Shown: positions 1-10,652, numbered from the stretch's first letter. The stretch: 64,000 bases of DNA from Bedellia somnulentella (GCA_963576735.1 OY755178.1:19220001-19284000); one strand, 5' to 3'. The notes: generated from the sequence alone by a model not told the origin. Numbers and translations: made by a program.

Positions 1-1
1 C

Positions 2-487
2 CCTCTTGATCAACATTTACAGATGTTGCTTTGCCAGGGATTCCATGGCATAACTTCCTTAAAAACAGAAGAAAATTTCATAACTTCAACAGGTGTGAAT
101 TTTTCAGTGTTTAATTTGCTTCCTGATATCAAGTCCTCAAGGATAGACAAAAGAACCAAGTTACTTATCACATTAATGAAGCTAAACACAGGGTTACGTT
201 TTTCAGTATTGAGTTTAATATTCAAAATCCACCGAACAAACATACAAAGAATATTTGAAAACCACTTGTTTTTGCTACACTCTGCATTGAAAAAGTTCAT
301 TATATGGCCCTCAAAATCTACCATCCAAGCGAACATGCCAGAAACATTTAAACTTCATTATCCAAATACACGTGTTATAATAGACTGCACTGAAGTTCAC
401 ACCGAATATCCTCCAACAGTTAAACAAAGAGTCCACATGTACTCAGATTATAAACATGGATATACGATAAAATTTTTAGTTGGCTAG
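2..487 (+). pseudogene. PIF/Harbinger (DDE_Tnp_4-like) transposase fragment
   Basis: The frame is open from the left edge, so the true start lies outside the window; the first in-window Met is at 23. The N-terminal part resembles the HTH that precedes DDE_Tnp_4 domains (leucine-rich stretch, then HRTNIQRIF). The C-terminal part carries RVIIDCTEVHTE followed by YSDYKHGYTIKFLVG, the usual first-Asp block and following strand of PIF/Harbinger/ISL2EU transposases. The frame stops straight after KFLVG, so the second Asp and the Glu are absent. The enzyme would normally cut and paste its own element; this copy cannot. Family assignment is by motif only. An inverted-repeat insertion directly downstream (492-910) may have cut the gene off. 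Confidence 0.7.
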
Positions 488-491
488 TTGG

Positions 492-910
492 CAATTGTCT
501 ACAATCGTTGATTAAAATGTTTGTTTTGTAATGTTACACTATAATTGGGCAGTTGTTAAACCGACAACGATGGACATGTGATAAATAGGGCAGAATGTGG
601 AAACAAGCTAGCAAGCTCGATTATAAGCGAGTTTTAGGGTTTCATAGTGTTGAGCGAGTAGTACTTTTATCATATGTTTTGTCGATTAAAGACAAACTGC
701 GAGCAGTGAACCGATTCATCGCCAACCAGCAGTGTAAATTTCCAACGAGAAACTAGTTGAAACATCTCTTTTATTTACATGGAGTGTATGACTATTGAAA
801 TTTCCATGAGCAAGAAAATAGTAAGTAAGTTCCTCACCGTCTGAGGGCCAACTGCGACGAATTAAACGTTTCTTCTATCGCACATTAAGTCGATAATTTG
901 TAGACAATTG
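492..910. mobile_element. Small DNA element with inverted ends
   Basis: A 13-bp sequence, caattgtctacaa (492-504), is repeated in inverted orientation at 898-910, and similarity continues weakly inwards (tcgttgatta against taagtcgat). The span is about 420 bp, has no ORF and begins where the transposase fragment ends. No clear target-site duplication was found, so the class is unresolved. Confidence 0.4.
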
Positions 911-914
911 ACGT

Positions 915-1089
915 GCCCCACGGTTTTATTTTAGTCTAGTCTATGCATATGTATATAATTCCCACGACTGTATCTATTTTATTATTATTTTTAGGTTTTT
1001 AGTACATTTATCTTAATCATTGCTCTGTATGTTAATAATAAAACCGTTTAACTTAAAAAGTTTTTTTACCTATTTTTATTTTCTAGTTT
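915..1089. other. AT-rich spacer, nothing recognised
   Basis: Simple AT-rich sequence between the inverted-repeat element and the Helitron relic, with no coding or repeat signature seen. Confidence 0.5.
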
Positions 1090-2125
1090 TTAATTTTTAT
1101 TTCGCATTCTGTTTAATTCATATAGTGCTTCATTATTGCAAGGTTTCTTGCCCGTTAGTTTATTGCAGTCCAACTCCTCTATACGTAGTCCCTGCAAAGA
1201 TCTGACTCTACTAAGAGCCACGTAGGCTTGACCTTCTTCAAACAGTTTCGCACCTAAGTATACGACTGCGTAATCCACAGTGCTGCCCTGCATTTTATGT
1301 ATTGTAGAAGCCCATGATAGTATTAAAGGCAACATTCTTCTTTCAGCTGTCCCGTAATTGTACTTAGCTGGAAACTGCATGGCTTTCGGGTGTATAAGAT
1401 GTACTCCGTCTCTTGCGAAATCAATTCCGACGGCAGGTACATATGTTGCATACATTTGAGTTCGACGAAATTGAGGCCAAATAATTTCGTTGATGTATCC
1501 TATAGCGCCATTTACTAACCCCTTTGAAACGTTAATATTGGACCGTAGCATGACTTTTGCCACCACAAATATTTCCAGTTCCGCTGGTAAACCCCTAGTT
1601 TTGTTGATATCAGCTGGTATTATAGTAGCTATATCCACATTGTCTGCTTTTCGTGTGGCGTGTACTAGCTCATCCTGCGCTTTTATTTTGTAAATGTGAG
1701 CACCATTATTTCTGTACAAATTCAATACAGCAGAGTTGTGGTCGTTAATATATAAATAGATGAGTAACACTAAGTATGAGTATAACACAAATTATTAATC
1801 ATGGTTGTATTAAAGAAACTAAAGCTTCGTTTAATAGCAAATTTACGTCTTATTTATATCATCGGTAACATAAACATACTAGGATTATTTCTAAACTTAT
1901 CAAAGTATAAAAAATATTAACAGAAACTTATAAAAAATAACATTCACATAATAATAAAAAAAAAAAAACATGGTCGTTAACTTGTTGATTTGCGGGGTAT
2001 ACCCTTAATGCTTTGTCTATTGCAAATTCATCACTCGTGTCTTGAAGAAGTCTTCCCATTAAAATACTAAAATGTTGGGTTGTTAGCTCACCGACTCTCA
2101 AAGCATTCAAAATAATATATTTCAT
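1090..2125 (-). pseudogene. Helitron PIF1-like helicase, C-terminal fragment
   Basis: Two minus-strand reading segments (2125 to about 1973, then 1745 to 1090) form one helicase C-terminus. The upstream segment reads through FAIDKALRVYPANQQVNDH; the downstream one resumes at NDHNSAVLNLYR and continues through GLPAELEIFVVAKVMLR, SWASTIHKMQGSTVDYAV and AYVALSRVRSLQGL. These match the last SF1 helicase motifs (motif V TIHKxQG, motif VI VALSR) of the PIF1 part of Helitron Rep/Hel proteins. The Walker A region and the Rep nuclease are missing. The gap between segments is a 222-bp insertion flanked by a duplicated tggtcgttaa. The natural stop at 1090 suggests the true C-terminus is kept. Confidence 0.8.
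1749..1970 (+). mobile_element. Short retroposon with A-rich tail inserted in the Helitron relic
   Basis: The insert is bounded by 10-bp direct repeats tggtcgttaa at 1739-1748 and 1971-1980. Removing it and one repeat restores an unbroken helicase frame. Its right end is A-rich (1951-1969). A poly(A)-like tail plus a 10-bp TSD points to target-primed reverse transcription, sense strand plus. The family is not recognised. Confidence 0.6.
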
Positions 2126-2180
2126 ATATATTTCAGTTAATTCACACAGCGTGAATAAACGCCAGATATGTACAAGGCTT

Positions 2181-2395
2181 TATCCTCGTAACGCCCGTAT
2201 AGAAATTGTTATGACTTGTAAGTTTTATCCAATGTATCTCTAATGGAACAAAAAAAATATATGTGCTGACCGCCCATTATTAAAATTAATGATATCTTTA
2301 ACAAGAACTATTCCTATGGCTTTATTTTTATTATTATTTTATTATTAGTCACAGGATTTTGTTTCTCTAGTGATACAACGGGCGTTACGAGGATA
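2181..2395. mobile_element. MITE with 18-bp perfect terminal inverted repeats
   Basis: tatcctcgtaacgcccgt at 2181-2198 is repeated as its exact reverse complement at 2378-2395. The 215-bp element is non-coding. If the terminal TA on both sides is the target duplication, the inverted repeat proper is 16 bp and the mode is TA-type (Tc1/mariner or ISL2EU-like). Superfamily not resolved. Confidence 0.65.
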
Positions 2396-3903
2396 TACAA
2401 CAAGATGCGCCTGAGTCTTGAGGGGAAAACGCTAACGACATATCATTTTTATCCACCCTAATGCCATACAGTTATCGGCGCGTTTTAACCTTTCACCTTA
2501 AGGGCCTCCCTCGAAAACTTCACTGATTTTGGTAGTTTTCAAACTCAATAAAATCCGCTCAATAAAGCAATCACACTCTAAATAAAATATATGTTCAAGT
2601 TCAATATCTTATCTTTAAAAATGACGGTTCATGTTTTGTTTTTGATAATAATTGACAAAGAAAAAATAATAATTGTGGGGGCCTTTTTTATCGTAAAATC
2701 TGATACTGCAGTCAGAATACTGCATATATGTTATCGATTACCTATCATTTGCGTAGACAACTGAGTAATCTATCATTGTAGTGATAATTTTCTAGTCTTT
2801 TTATCCTAATTATGGAGTTACAAAGCTTTTTTCCTAAATTTCGATTGCGGGTCCCTGCGCGGAGAACGGGTGGCAGATGGCTGTTAGCCTTCATGCGCAG
2901 AGCTTGTGTCGGATTTTTCTGTAATATGGCTGCTTGCCGCTTCCCGCGCTTTTTTGATAATTTATTTTGGTTGTGCGCAACATAGTCGCTTGTTTCGCCT
3001 TTTATTATAAGTTTGTCTCAATCGTAATATTATCGTTAATTTCAACCTATTACGTAAGAACGAAATGGTCCAACGTGTGATGTGCTATGCGCCATAGGTG
3101 AGGGCGTGAGTTCAGATCTTCGGCTCGGTATGTGCTTTTTGTTTATTTCTTTACAGGTAAAATAATTTTGTCTTTATTTTCGTTCGGTAATGATGATAAA
3201 TGCATTATTAAAAATACTGCGAATTGTTCTGTTTTGTGAATACGCTCGTATTACCCTAATGTTCCGTAAATCTAGCTGAAACAATTATTATCGTTTTGCT
3301 TTAAATTTATGTGATATTTTTACATATCTTTTTTGTAATATTTCTACTTTTTTAAAATGAAATAGAATATATTAAATATGTGCATTCAAACCGTTCTTCG
3401 AATAAATTATCTTGATTCATTTTATTTTATTAATGTGCTAATAATTCTAGTTTATACTTCGAAAATGTATAGCTTTGCGAGGGGATGAGTAGGTTCAAAT
3501 AAATTCGCAACCACTCAACCGTCTCGTCAAGGTGAATTGATAGAGTAAGCTGATATTTATAAATTTTTAGACTTTCATTGAACTTTGCATTTTGTAAACA
3601 ACTGTGAAAAAATAACTCAATCAAATAAGCTTTATACTAATTTATGAAATAATTATTTATATTTTTGCGTATACTCATCCCACTATATCGACAAGGAGAA
3701 ATCTTTGTATAACACGGCTAGTGTTTTTAATTAGATAAAACAGTAAGTTGTTTGCTTTTCTTTTAAAATACCCTTTATTACATAGTTTAGTATAACCAAA
3801 GATTAAAAGTATTTTTTACCTTATAATAACGACGGAAAATTAAATAAAGGAAATAAACATGTGCAGAAAATCGAAAATTTCCAATTGAACAAAATACTTT
3901 TGA
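2396..3903. other. Non-coding stretch with one old dispersed repeat
   Basis: About 1.5 kb without a credible gene. A segment at 2415-2475 (cgctaacgacatatcattt, ccaccctaatgccatacag) has a diverged partner at 4790-4850, so an old dispersed repeat is present. A moderately GC-rich patch lies at 2850-2960. Small frames here (for example 3430-3624, minus) have no recognisable domain. Confidence 0.5.
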
Positions 3904-4092
3904 GCAACATACATACATATACTAACGGCTATAAATCCCTAAAAGGGGTAGCCAGAGCTGAGAAATTAAAAATTCCTCAGCCACTTTTGGAAGTTGAGTG
4001 GGAAAAAGATGGTAGAATAAAGGTTGTTGGTGATGGGTGATGGGTCACCAACCGCATCGCCCAAAAATCCCTTAAAGAGCAAACCTCTAATT
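3904..4092 (-). mobile_element. LINE-sharing SINE, tail and body piece
   Basis: Minus-strand copy of the commonest repeat in the window (called LS-SINE here). It shows the catacatacatatact tail, the ggctataaatccct and gccactttt blocks and the tgatgggtcaccaaccgcat block, and lacks the first ~80 bp. The matching head lies in the opposite orientation at 4199-4283. Confidence 0.75.
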
Positions 4093-4198
4093 AAGTAAAT
4101 AAACAAATACAAAAGACGCATATTTATAGTCTCCTTCTAACAAGAAACTATAACCAAGTATATATGTATGAATTATTATTATGAATTATATATTATTG

Positions 4199-4283
4199 CT
4201 GTGTAGTGTCGGCTTGGAATAGCACTACCCCATTTTTTTCCGGTGCCGGTGGGTGTACGTAAGAGGCGACTGGTAGTATTTAC
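4199..4283 (+). mobile_element. LS-SINE head fragment
   Basis: Begins tgtgtagtgtcggcttgga and runs through ggtgggtgtacgtaagaggc, the first ~80 bp of LS-SINE, then stops. It is inverted relative to the tail piece at 3904-4092, a layout that twin priming or a later inversion could give. Confidence 0.7.
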
Positions 4284-4984
4284 TAAATGCTTTCTCCTGT
4301 TTTATAATTTGTGCCGATTTTTTATTCAAGTGTGATTTTTGGATGTTGCGATAATATCACGTTACGTTATTTCTACTGCAATCCACGATCACTTTTTTGT
4401 GCCGGCTAAGAATAACATAATCCCCTTTTACTTGGTGTCACATGAAACCTACTATCACGAGTTTTCTTCTCGACATTCCCCTCCTATATTCCGAAGGTGT
4501 CATAGTAGTATAAAATAGTTTTGTGAGATTCAAGTTTTTGTTTCACTTATTTTAATTACAAAATATATTCATCCAAGCGAGACATCATTATAATATCGAT
4601 ACGAATGTCGCAATTCTACAACGTAGTACGAGACTATTTCCGTAGATGGCGCATGGTATTATGGTTATAATAGTTACTAGTGAGGCCACTAGATGGCTTA
4701 TTTTACGAGTTTGATTAAAGGTGAGGAGACGGCAGGGGGCAAGCCCAAATGCCGTTTCAAGGTTCTTACTTTTTCGGGGGACGCCCTTAACTTGGGTGGT
4801 GTACCGCTAACGACGTATAATTTTTAGCCACCCTAACGCCACACAGTCCTCAACACGATACAAAATCCACAAGTCAAGAGACTGGGGTGGTGGATTCAGG
4901 CTGGATTAATCAGATACCTAAATAAATTACAGATTCAATTTCTAAATTTAAATCTTATTATTATATGCCATTTAGTGGCTGCGC
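4284..4984. other. Non-coding stretch
   Basis: No gene seen. Holds the second, better kept copy (4790-4850, cgctaacgacgtataattt and ccaccctaacgccacacag) of the old repeat also seen at 2415-2475. Confidence 0.5.
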
Positions 4985-5400
4985 CCATCTAAAATATTGA
5001 TTTGGTATAGTGCACTGTATGGCGACCATCTTAGATTTTAATTTGGCATAGTAAATTGTATTCTACTTGTTGAGACCTTTCATTTGATACCCATGTTGAT
5101 GGGATTGATATAAAACCTAAGTTATCCGCCATTTTGTAGAGGCCGCCATCTTGGATTTTAATTTTATATAGTACATTGTATTCTACTGGTTGAGCACATT
5201 CATTTGATACCCATATTGTTGGGATTGATAAAAACTACGTTATCCGCCATTTTGTGGCGGCCGCCATCTTGGATTTCATTTTTTTTATAGTATATTGTAT
5301 TCTGCTTGTTGAGCCCTTTCATTTGATACCCATATTGATGGGATAAATAAAACCTAAATTATCCGCCATTTTGTAGCGGCGGCCATCTTGAATTTATAAT
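4985..5400. repeat. Tandem array, ~120-bp period, about 3.5 units
   Basis: The block catttgatacccat recurs at 5081, 5201 and 5320 (periods 120 and 119). Each unit also has a ttatccgccattttgt block and a gccgccatcttggat block. Units differ by scattered substitutions. The flank at 5420-5520 (caaaatttcagattaatcgg, then ggaggtgaaatttgaataac) looks like the end of a larger dispersed element, so the array is probably internal to a transposon. Confidence 0.75.
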
Positions 5401-5628
5401 GATAATGAATAAATCTTATTGTATTGTCACCAAAATCCAAAGTGTATACAAAATTTCAGATTAATCGGTTGATAGGAAGGAGGTGAAATTTGAATAACTA
5501 AATTTGACCCAAGAATAAAAAACCAAACGGGGTGAGCTAAATAAAACCGTTTAATAATAATAATAAAAAATAAGAAAGCTATTTTAGTTATGCCACCATT
5601 TCTAAATGAGGCACAATTTTCAAACAAG

Positions 5629-6645
5629 ATAAAAAAGAAAAACAAAAACTTCAAATTAAAAACTAAACAGAAAAAATTAAATATTATTATTTTTTATTTA
5701 AAAAAGAACCGCCTTCAAAAATCCAACTGAAAAGTATGAAATAATTTTTATTTATTTTATTATGTACAACTATATTCAACTTCTTCTTTTTGAAGTCGGT
5801 GCCAAACCAATTTTCATGACAAAGAAGAACGAATATTAGTGGCCCGCCCAAGTTGAGTGAGTTCTCCACCCCATCAGCGTATACCATCCTTATAAACCTT
5901 CCTTTTTAATCAATTAATCAAAAAATTCGTATCAACATTCATTTCGTAGTTTTACAGATTAAAGTATACATAAGGATGTCCCTATATCCCAGACATGGAT
6001 AGAGAAAGCGACTTTGTTTTATACTATGTAGTGATTTAGATTCTCGATCGTCTTTTTACAAAGTGTTAGAAGTTTTGGTTGTGCCAACTCGGTGCATGCA
6101 TGTCCCTGTCGAATTGTTAATTCCGTTAGTTTGAAATCTGATAATCTTACATAACCTAACCTAACGTTAGTTTACTATCTCGCTATCTATCTTAAATTAT
6201 AATTTACTAGTATTTACAGTTTTACAGTGACATGTATATTATGATAATTTCTCTGCGGAGTGCGACGCATGCGCACCAGGCTAAGCACCGCTCACTGTCC
6301 CCCAATTCCATCCTTTATAAAGCGACGTCGTTGCGAGACTTGCGAGCGGATGAAATTTCTTGATTTTTGAGCGCGATTGTGTTACCTACTGTTGTTGAGG
6401 CACTATCGATTGATTTATTATTCGTATGGTTTTCTCTATGTAGCAATTTTCATTTTGGATTTGTCTGTTTGGCACCGACTTCAAAAAGAAGAAGTTGAAT
6501 ATAGTTGTACATAATAAAATAAATAAAAATTATTTCATACTTTTCAGTTGGATTTTTGAAGGCGGTTCTTTTTTAAATAAAAAATAATAATATTTAATTT
6601 TTTCTGTTTAGTTTTTAATTTGAAGTTTTTGTTTTTCTTTTTTAT
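5629..6645. mobile_element. Foldback element with 179-bp inverted arms
   Basis: The arm 5629-5807 is the near-exact reverse complement of 6467-6645. The arms contain a gaagtcggtgcc motif at their inner edge and AT-rich outer ends. The ~660-bp interior is unrelated to the arms; it carries a GC-rich patch at 6250-6350 with gcatgcgca (6267-6275) and TATAAA (6316-6321). No transposase frame is present, so the element is non-autonomous. The high arm identity suggests it is fairly young or homogenised. Confidence 0.8.
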
Positions 6646-6828
6646 TTTATACTTTTTAGTGATAAGTTCTTAAATCACTCTGAGTTTTTTTAGTGAATTA
6701 GTGATAGTTTTTTAGAGATAAGTTTTACTGTCCGTTTATTTTATAGTTTTATTAACAGGTAGTTATAATATTTGTTATAATGACTTTAGCTTACTTGTTA
6801 CTATTTTGTTTACCTGCGGGCCTGGATA

Positions 6829-7275
6829 GAAAATCAAAGGGTGCTTTAAGGAAAAGTCGCGTAAGGGAGAACGAAACACCCATCGAAAAAAACAAAGACT
6901 TCAGCAGGGCAAGCACGAGCCGTATTTAAACTAGTTATCGCGTGGGATAAAGCAGCCATCTTTTACGCACTTACTTAGTATCGTATACTGCCATCTCATT
7001 TTAACCGATATTGTGTCGATAACTCGTGCTTGACCTTCAGAATGAGAGAGATCGTCAGCGTGCTGCTCTTGCTGCCGAAAAAGATGAGCAAAGAGAAGTT
7101 CACCTATCACAAATGCGAAGAAACACTCTTATATATATGTAGCGTTGAGTCGTGTAAAATCCCTTGATGAGATGGCTTTAAGTGATATTGATTCAAAGAA
7201 ATTACTTAACCATCCCCATGACGAAAGAGCCTTGATTGAAATGACCAGAATGAGAAACATGATGTTGCAATATAT
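6829..7275 (+). pseudogene. Helitron-associated N-terminal-like relic (Arg/Gln-rich)
   Basis: Reading across a small insertion (6910-7032) gives a basic, Arg/Glu/Gln-rich stretch: KSKGALRKSRVRENETPIEK, then NERDRQRAALAAEKDEQREV and HLSQMRRNTL. After stops and a frameshift near 7140 a second coding-like stretch follows (DEMALSDIDSKKLLNHPHDE, then EMTRMRNMML). Such charged repeats resemble N-terminal segments of proteins carried by insect Helitrons, but this is a compositional likeness, not a domain match. The frame is clearly broken. Confidence 0.35.
6910..7032. mobile_element. 123-bp mini-element with 10-bp inverted ends
   Basis: caagcacgag (6910-6919) is matched by ctcgtgcttg (7023-7032). 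The insert splits the charged coding relic, and removing it rejoins similar sequence. No clear TSD. Confidence 0.4.
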
Positions 7276-7279
7276 ATTT

Positions 7280-7430
7280 TTTTCTTCAATATAATTAAGA
7301 GTAATTTATTCATGTTTTTATATACTTTTTTGTTTAATAATTTAGTAACTTTGTTTATTACTAATAAAAAAACTTTATTAACATTATATTGATAAATCTC
7401 TGTCTAGTATTGATAACTTTACATACATAC
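7280..7430. other. AT-rich spacer
   Basis: AT-rich sequence between the coding relic and the tandem array; nothing else seen. Confidence 0.4.
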
Positions 7431-8200
7431 TTATATTTCAAACTAAGAAACCTCCTTTTTTTCGAAATGGTTAAAGAACAAACCTTCTCCTGAATGTAAT
7501 AACATAAACATAACTAAGAACCTTCAAACTTACATACATACTTATAGGTGAAACTCAGAAACTCCTTTTTTGAGACGGTTAGATCACTAAAAACTTGTCC
7601 TGAAAGTAACAAGTACTTTTCTGAAAATCGCATCTAAATAGCTTAAGCGAAACGCGAGATAATGGCCGACCAACATACATACATGCAGGTCAAACACAGA
7701 ACCTCCTTTCTTTTAGAGTCGGTTAAATCACTTAACCCATCTTCTAAAGGTAACGAATACTTTTCTGAAAACCGCATCCAAATAGCTTAAGCCAAACGTG
7801 AGATAATCTCGGACCAACAGACATACATACAGGTCAAACACAGAACCTCCTTTCTTTTTTTGGTCGGTTAAGGCACTAAAACCTTCTCCTTAATGTAACG
7901 AATACTTTTCTGAAAACTGCATCCAAATAGCTTAAGCCAAACGTGAGATAATCGCGGACCAACAAACATACATACAGGTCAAACACAGAACCCCCTTTCT
8001 TTTTTTGGTCGGTTAAGGCACTAAAACCTTCTCCTAAATGTAACGAATACTGTTCTGAAAACCGCATCCAAATAGCTTAAGCCAAACTCGAGATAATCGC
8101 GGACAATTATACATACATACATACATACATACATACATACATACATACATACATACAAACAATCGAACTGAGAACCTCCTTTTTTGAAGTCGGTTAAAAA
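7431..8200. repeat. Degenerate tandem array, 140-145-bp period
   Basis: The anchor aggt(c/g)aaac(a/t)cagaa recurs at 7546, 7686, 7831 and 7976 (periods 140, 145, 145). Each unit holds aaccgcatc(c/t)aaatagctt, gagataatc and a tacatacaggt junction. The last unit runs into a (TACA)n tract and ends with ttttgaagtcggttaaaaa, the same terminus as the dispersed repeat ending at about 21160. The array is thus probably an expanded inner part of that dispersed element. Confidence 0.75.
8107..8156. repeat. (ACAT)n microsatellite
   Basis: About twelve perfect tetranucleotide units at the last junction of the 145-bp array; units elsewhere in the array have only one or two copies at the same place. Confidence 0.9.
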
Positions 8201-8788
8201 CATATAAAATAGCATCAACGAGGATCCATATAGAGAGAATCATGCAACGAATAAAGCAGTTTCATATTTTTGATAAACTACCAATAAGTTTGTTGAAGTA
8301 CAGAGATGAAATAGTTTATATTGTTTGTGCGTTGGTGAACACTGAAAACCCGATTATAAAGCAATGAATATTGCTAGTGATAGCATTAAATTATGTAAAT
8401 AAAACTTCTTTTAAAATATAATGGATTTTTTTATTATTCCTGAACTAAGTAACGAAGGAAAGATAACAAATCAAAAACAAACTTGATATTCATAAACATA
8501 AATAATAACTTTCTCTTATAATTAGGTAAACTTACTAACTTTATAAAATTAATAACTTTAACCTTTGTCTTAACATAAATATTGACTTAGTTTTTTACTT
8601 TTTCCAAACATTTGACATACAACTTTGGCAAATAATCATTAAAATAAAATTTTTGTAACTTAGGAATTAGACTAGATAAAACCACATTATCTATCTTTTA
8701 ATAGAAACTAATTTACTGCCCTTAGGAGAGTACACATACAAATCACAGATGGATATATTAGTAACATACATTTGAATTTGAACCTGTG
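8201..8788. other. AT-rich non-coding stretch
   Basis: Nothing recognised apart from AT-rich sequence between the tandem array and the next foldback element. Confidence 0.4.
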
Positions 8789-9280
8789 TATATGTCGCAG
8801 GAAAATCGTCAAACTCGTTAACTTATAAGTTTCCTAGGAAACTTGTAAGTTGACGGAAATCCGTCAAACAGCATGCGAATTTACATCTTACCTGATAGGT
8901 TTTAGGAAACTTGTAAAATAACGAACTCACCTCAGGAAACTTGTAAGTGGGGATAATTTTTGACAAGTTTCCGAGTTTAAAATTCTGTATTTTAGGAACT
9001 TTACAAGTTTCCTGAATCCCGCTAGGAAAGTTGTCAATGCAGCGCTGATGGCGCGGAGGGAGGGATGTTAGTCAATGCGGGTTGGGTGGCGGCCGGTTAC
9101 GTGACGTGACGTATTCGCACGTCTTGTCAACTCGAAAATCAAAACTAATATTTTACTTGCTTTACTATACTAATGCTCATCTATTAATTTGCTGTCACTG
9201 ACATAAAATTAAATGTTTTTAAGAGTATTTATTAAATATAAATTGTTTGAGTTTGCGAGAGTTTGCGTTTTAATACCGAT

Positions 9281-9523
9281 ACATACATACATACTTATAC
9301 TCATACATACATACATATAGCCAGAGCTAACGAATTAGAAATTCCTCAGCCACTTTTGGAAGTTGCGTGGGGAAAAGATGGTAAAATAAAGGTTGTTGGT
9401 GATGGGTCTACAACCGCATCGCCCAAAAATCCCTTAAAAAGCCCCAATACCGTTAGTCGCCTCTTACGTACACCCACCGGAAGAAAAGGGGTAGCGCTAT
9501 TCTAAGCCAACACTACACAGCAA
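9281..9523 (-). mobile_element. LS-SINE, near-complete copy inside foldback
   Basis: Reads from a (catacata)n tail through cagccacttttggaagtt and ccgcatcgcccaaaaatccc to the head complement ccaacactacacagc. A translated frame across it is incidental. Confidence 0.85.
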
Positions 9524-9525
9524 AC

Positions 9526-9770
9526 TTATACTCATCGCAATAAATCCCTAGAAAGGGTAGCCTGACCGTCAGAATAATAAATTTCTTAGCTACTTTTGGA
9601 AGTTAAATGGGAAAAGATTGTAATATAAACATTCTTGGCGATAGGTCTCCAACCGCATCGCCACGCCAAAACAACACTAAAAAAAACCCCAAAAAGTCAC
9701 CTACAATGACATCCATTGGTATAGGTTACCACCAGAAATATGTTAGTGCTATTCTTAACCGATGCGTGAA
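9526..9770 (-). mobile_element. LS-SINE, diverged copy
   Basis: Follows the previous copy head to tail in the same orientation. gtctccaaccgcatcgcc and the tail-proximal blocks are kept, but the head is much degraded (tagtgctattcttaaccgat). Older than its neighbour. Confidence 0.6.
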
Positions 9771-10598
9771 AGATTTTAAACTCTTACAAATTTAATGCAT
9801 TCATAATATTTTGTCCGCGGTTGTCGTAAGAGGAAACCAAAGGTTTATTAAATGATTGTTGGGTGAAGTGGCTGCATACCCAGCGCCACCCTCTAATTTT
9901 AGTAGTAATTCGCTACTGTGATGTGAGTGAGTGAAAAGCAAGTCAGAAGGTTGGTTGATTAACAAATGGAAACTATTGTAAAAATCCGTGATCGTAATAA
10001 ATTATTCGTAGCTTTCGTTTATTATTACGTCAGATTAACGACTAGCAAACCCTTCTTAGTCCAGTTCTTTATTTATATTTGAAAGTATCAAAACATTATA
10101 ATAATTCAAAGTAATGATAATTATCATTACTTTAAATTCATGCTTTTTTCTTTACTTAACTCACTTCTTAACCAATCATTATAAGTAACTAGTTTTATTA
10201 ACAATTTCACTAGAACCCATGAGGAGGCTTACAAAATTCCTAAATTATAAATTCAAAGTTCGGAAACTTGTCAAAAATGATCCCCATTTACAATTTTCCT
10301 GAGGTGAGCCCGTTATTTTACAAGTTTCCTAAAAACTATCAGGTAAGATGTGAATTCGCATGCTGTTTGACGGATTTCCGTCAACTTACAAGTTTCCTAG
10401 GAAACTTACAAGTTAACGAGTTTGACGATTTTCCTGCGACATATATATTGAATGATTTTCTTTCAGCTGCAAGCCATTTTCATCTATTCGTAAATATTGT
10501 AAATTAATTACTGAAGTATCTTCTTGAATTATAGGTGCATTTTTACATTTGGCAGGACACTTTATCTCAACCAGTCTTTTCTCACATATATTTCCATA

Positions 10599-10625
10599 AC
10601 CTAACCTAACCTAACCTAACCTAAC
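10599..10625. repeat. Interstitial insect telomere-type (CCTAA)n tract
   Basis: Five tandem CCTAA units, i.e. TTAGG on the minus strand. Sits ~28 bp before an LS-SINE head. Shorter runs of the same motif occur near 6150 and at 19139-19160. Confidence 0.85.
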
Positions 10626-10652
10626 CACATCATAACTTAGAAAATGTCGTGC

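Larger units (their letters stand above)
8789..10445. mobile_element. Foldback element with ~200-bp arms rich in short palindromes
   Basis: The left arm (8789 to about 9000) and right arm (about 10240 to 10445) are inverted copies; outer ends read tatatgtcgcaggaaaatcg and its complement. Within the arms the motif aggaaacttgtaag occurs repeatedly in both orientations, and aagtttcctaggaaactt (near 8827) is a perfect palindrome. The interior has a GC-rich patch with overlapping TGACGT motifs at 9097-9113 and two SINE copies. No transposase frame was found. Repeated subterminal motifs are typical of transposase-binding ends, here by inference. Confidence 0.75.

Noticed and set aside
7546..8200. 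CRISPR-like array
   Set aside because: Units are contiguous ~145-bp repeats without distinct spacers, in a eukaryotic genome.
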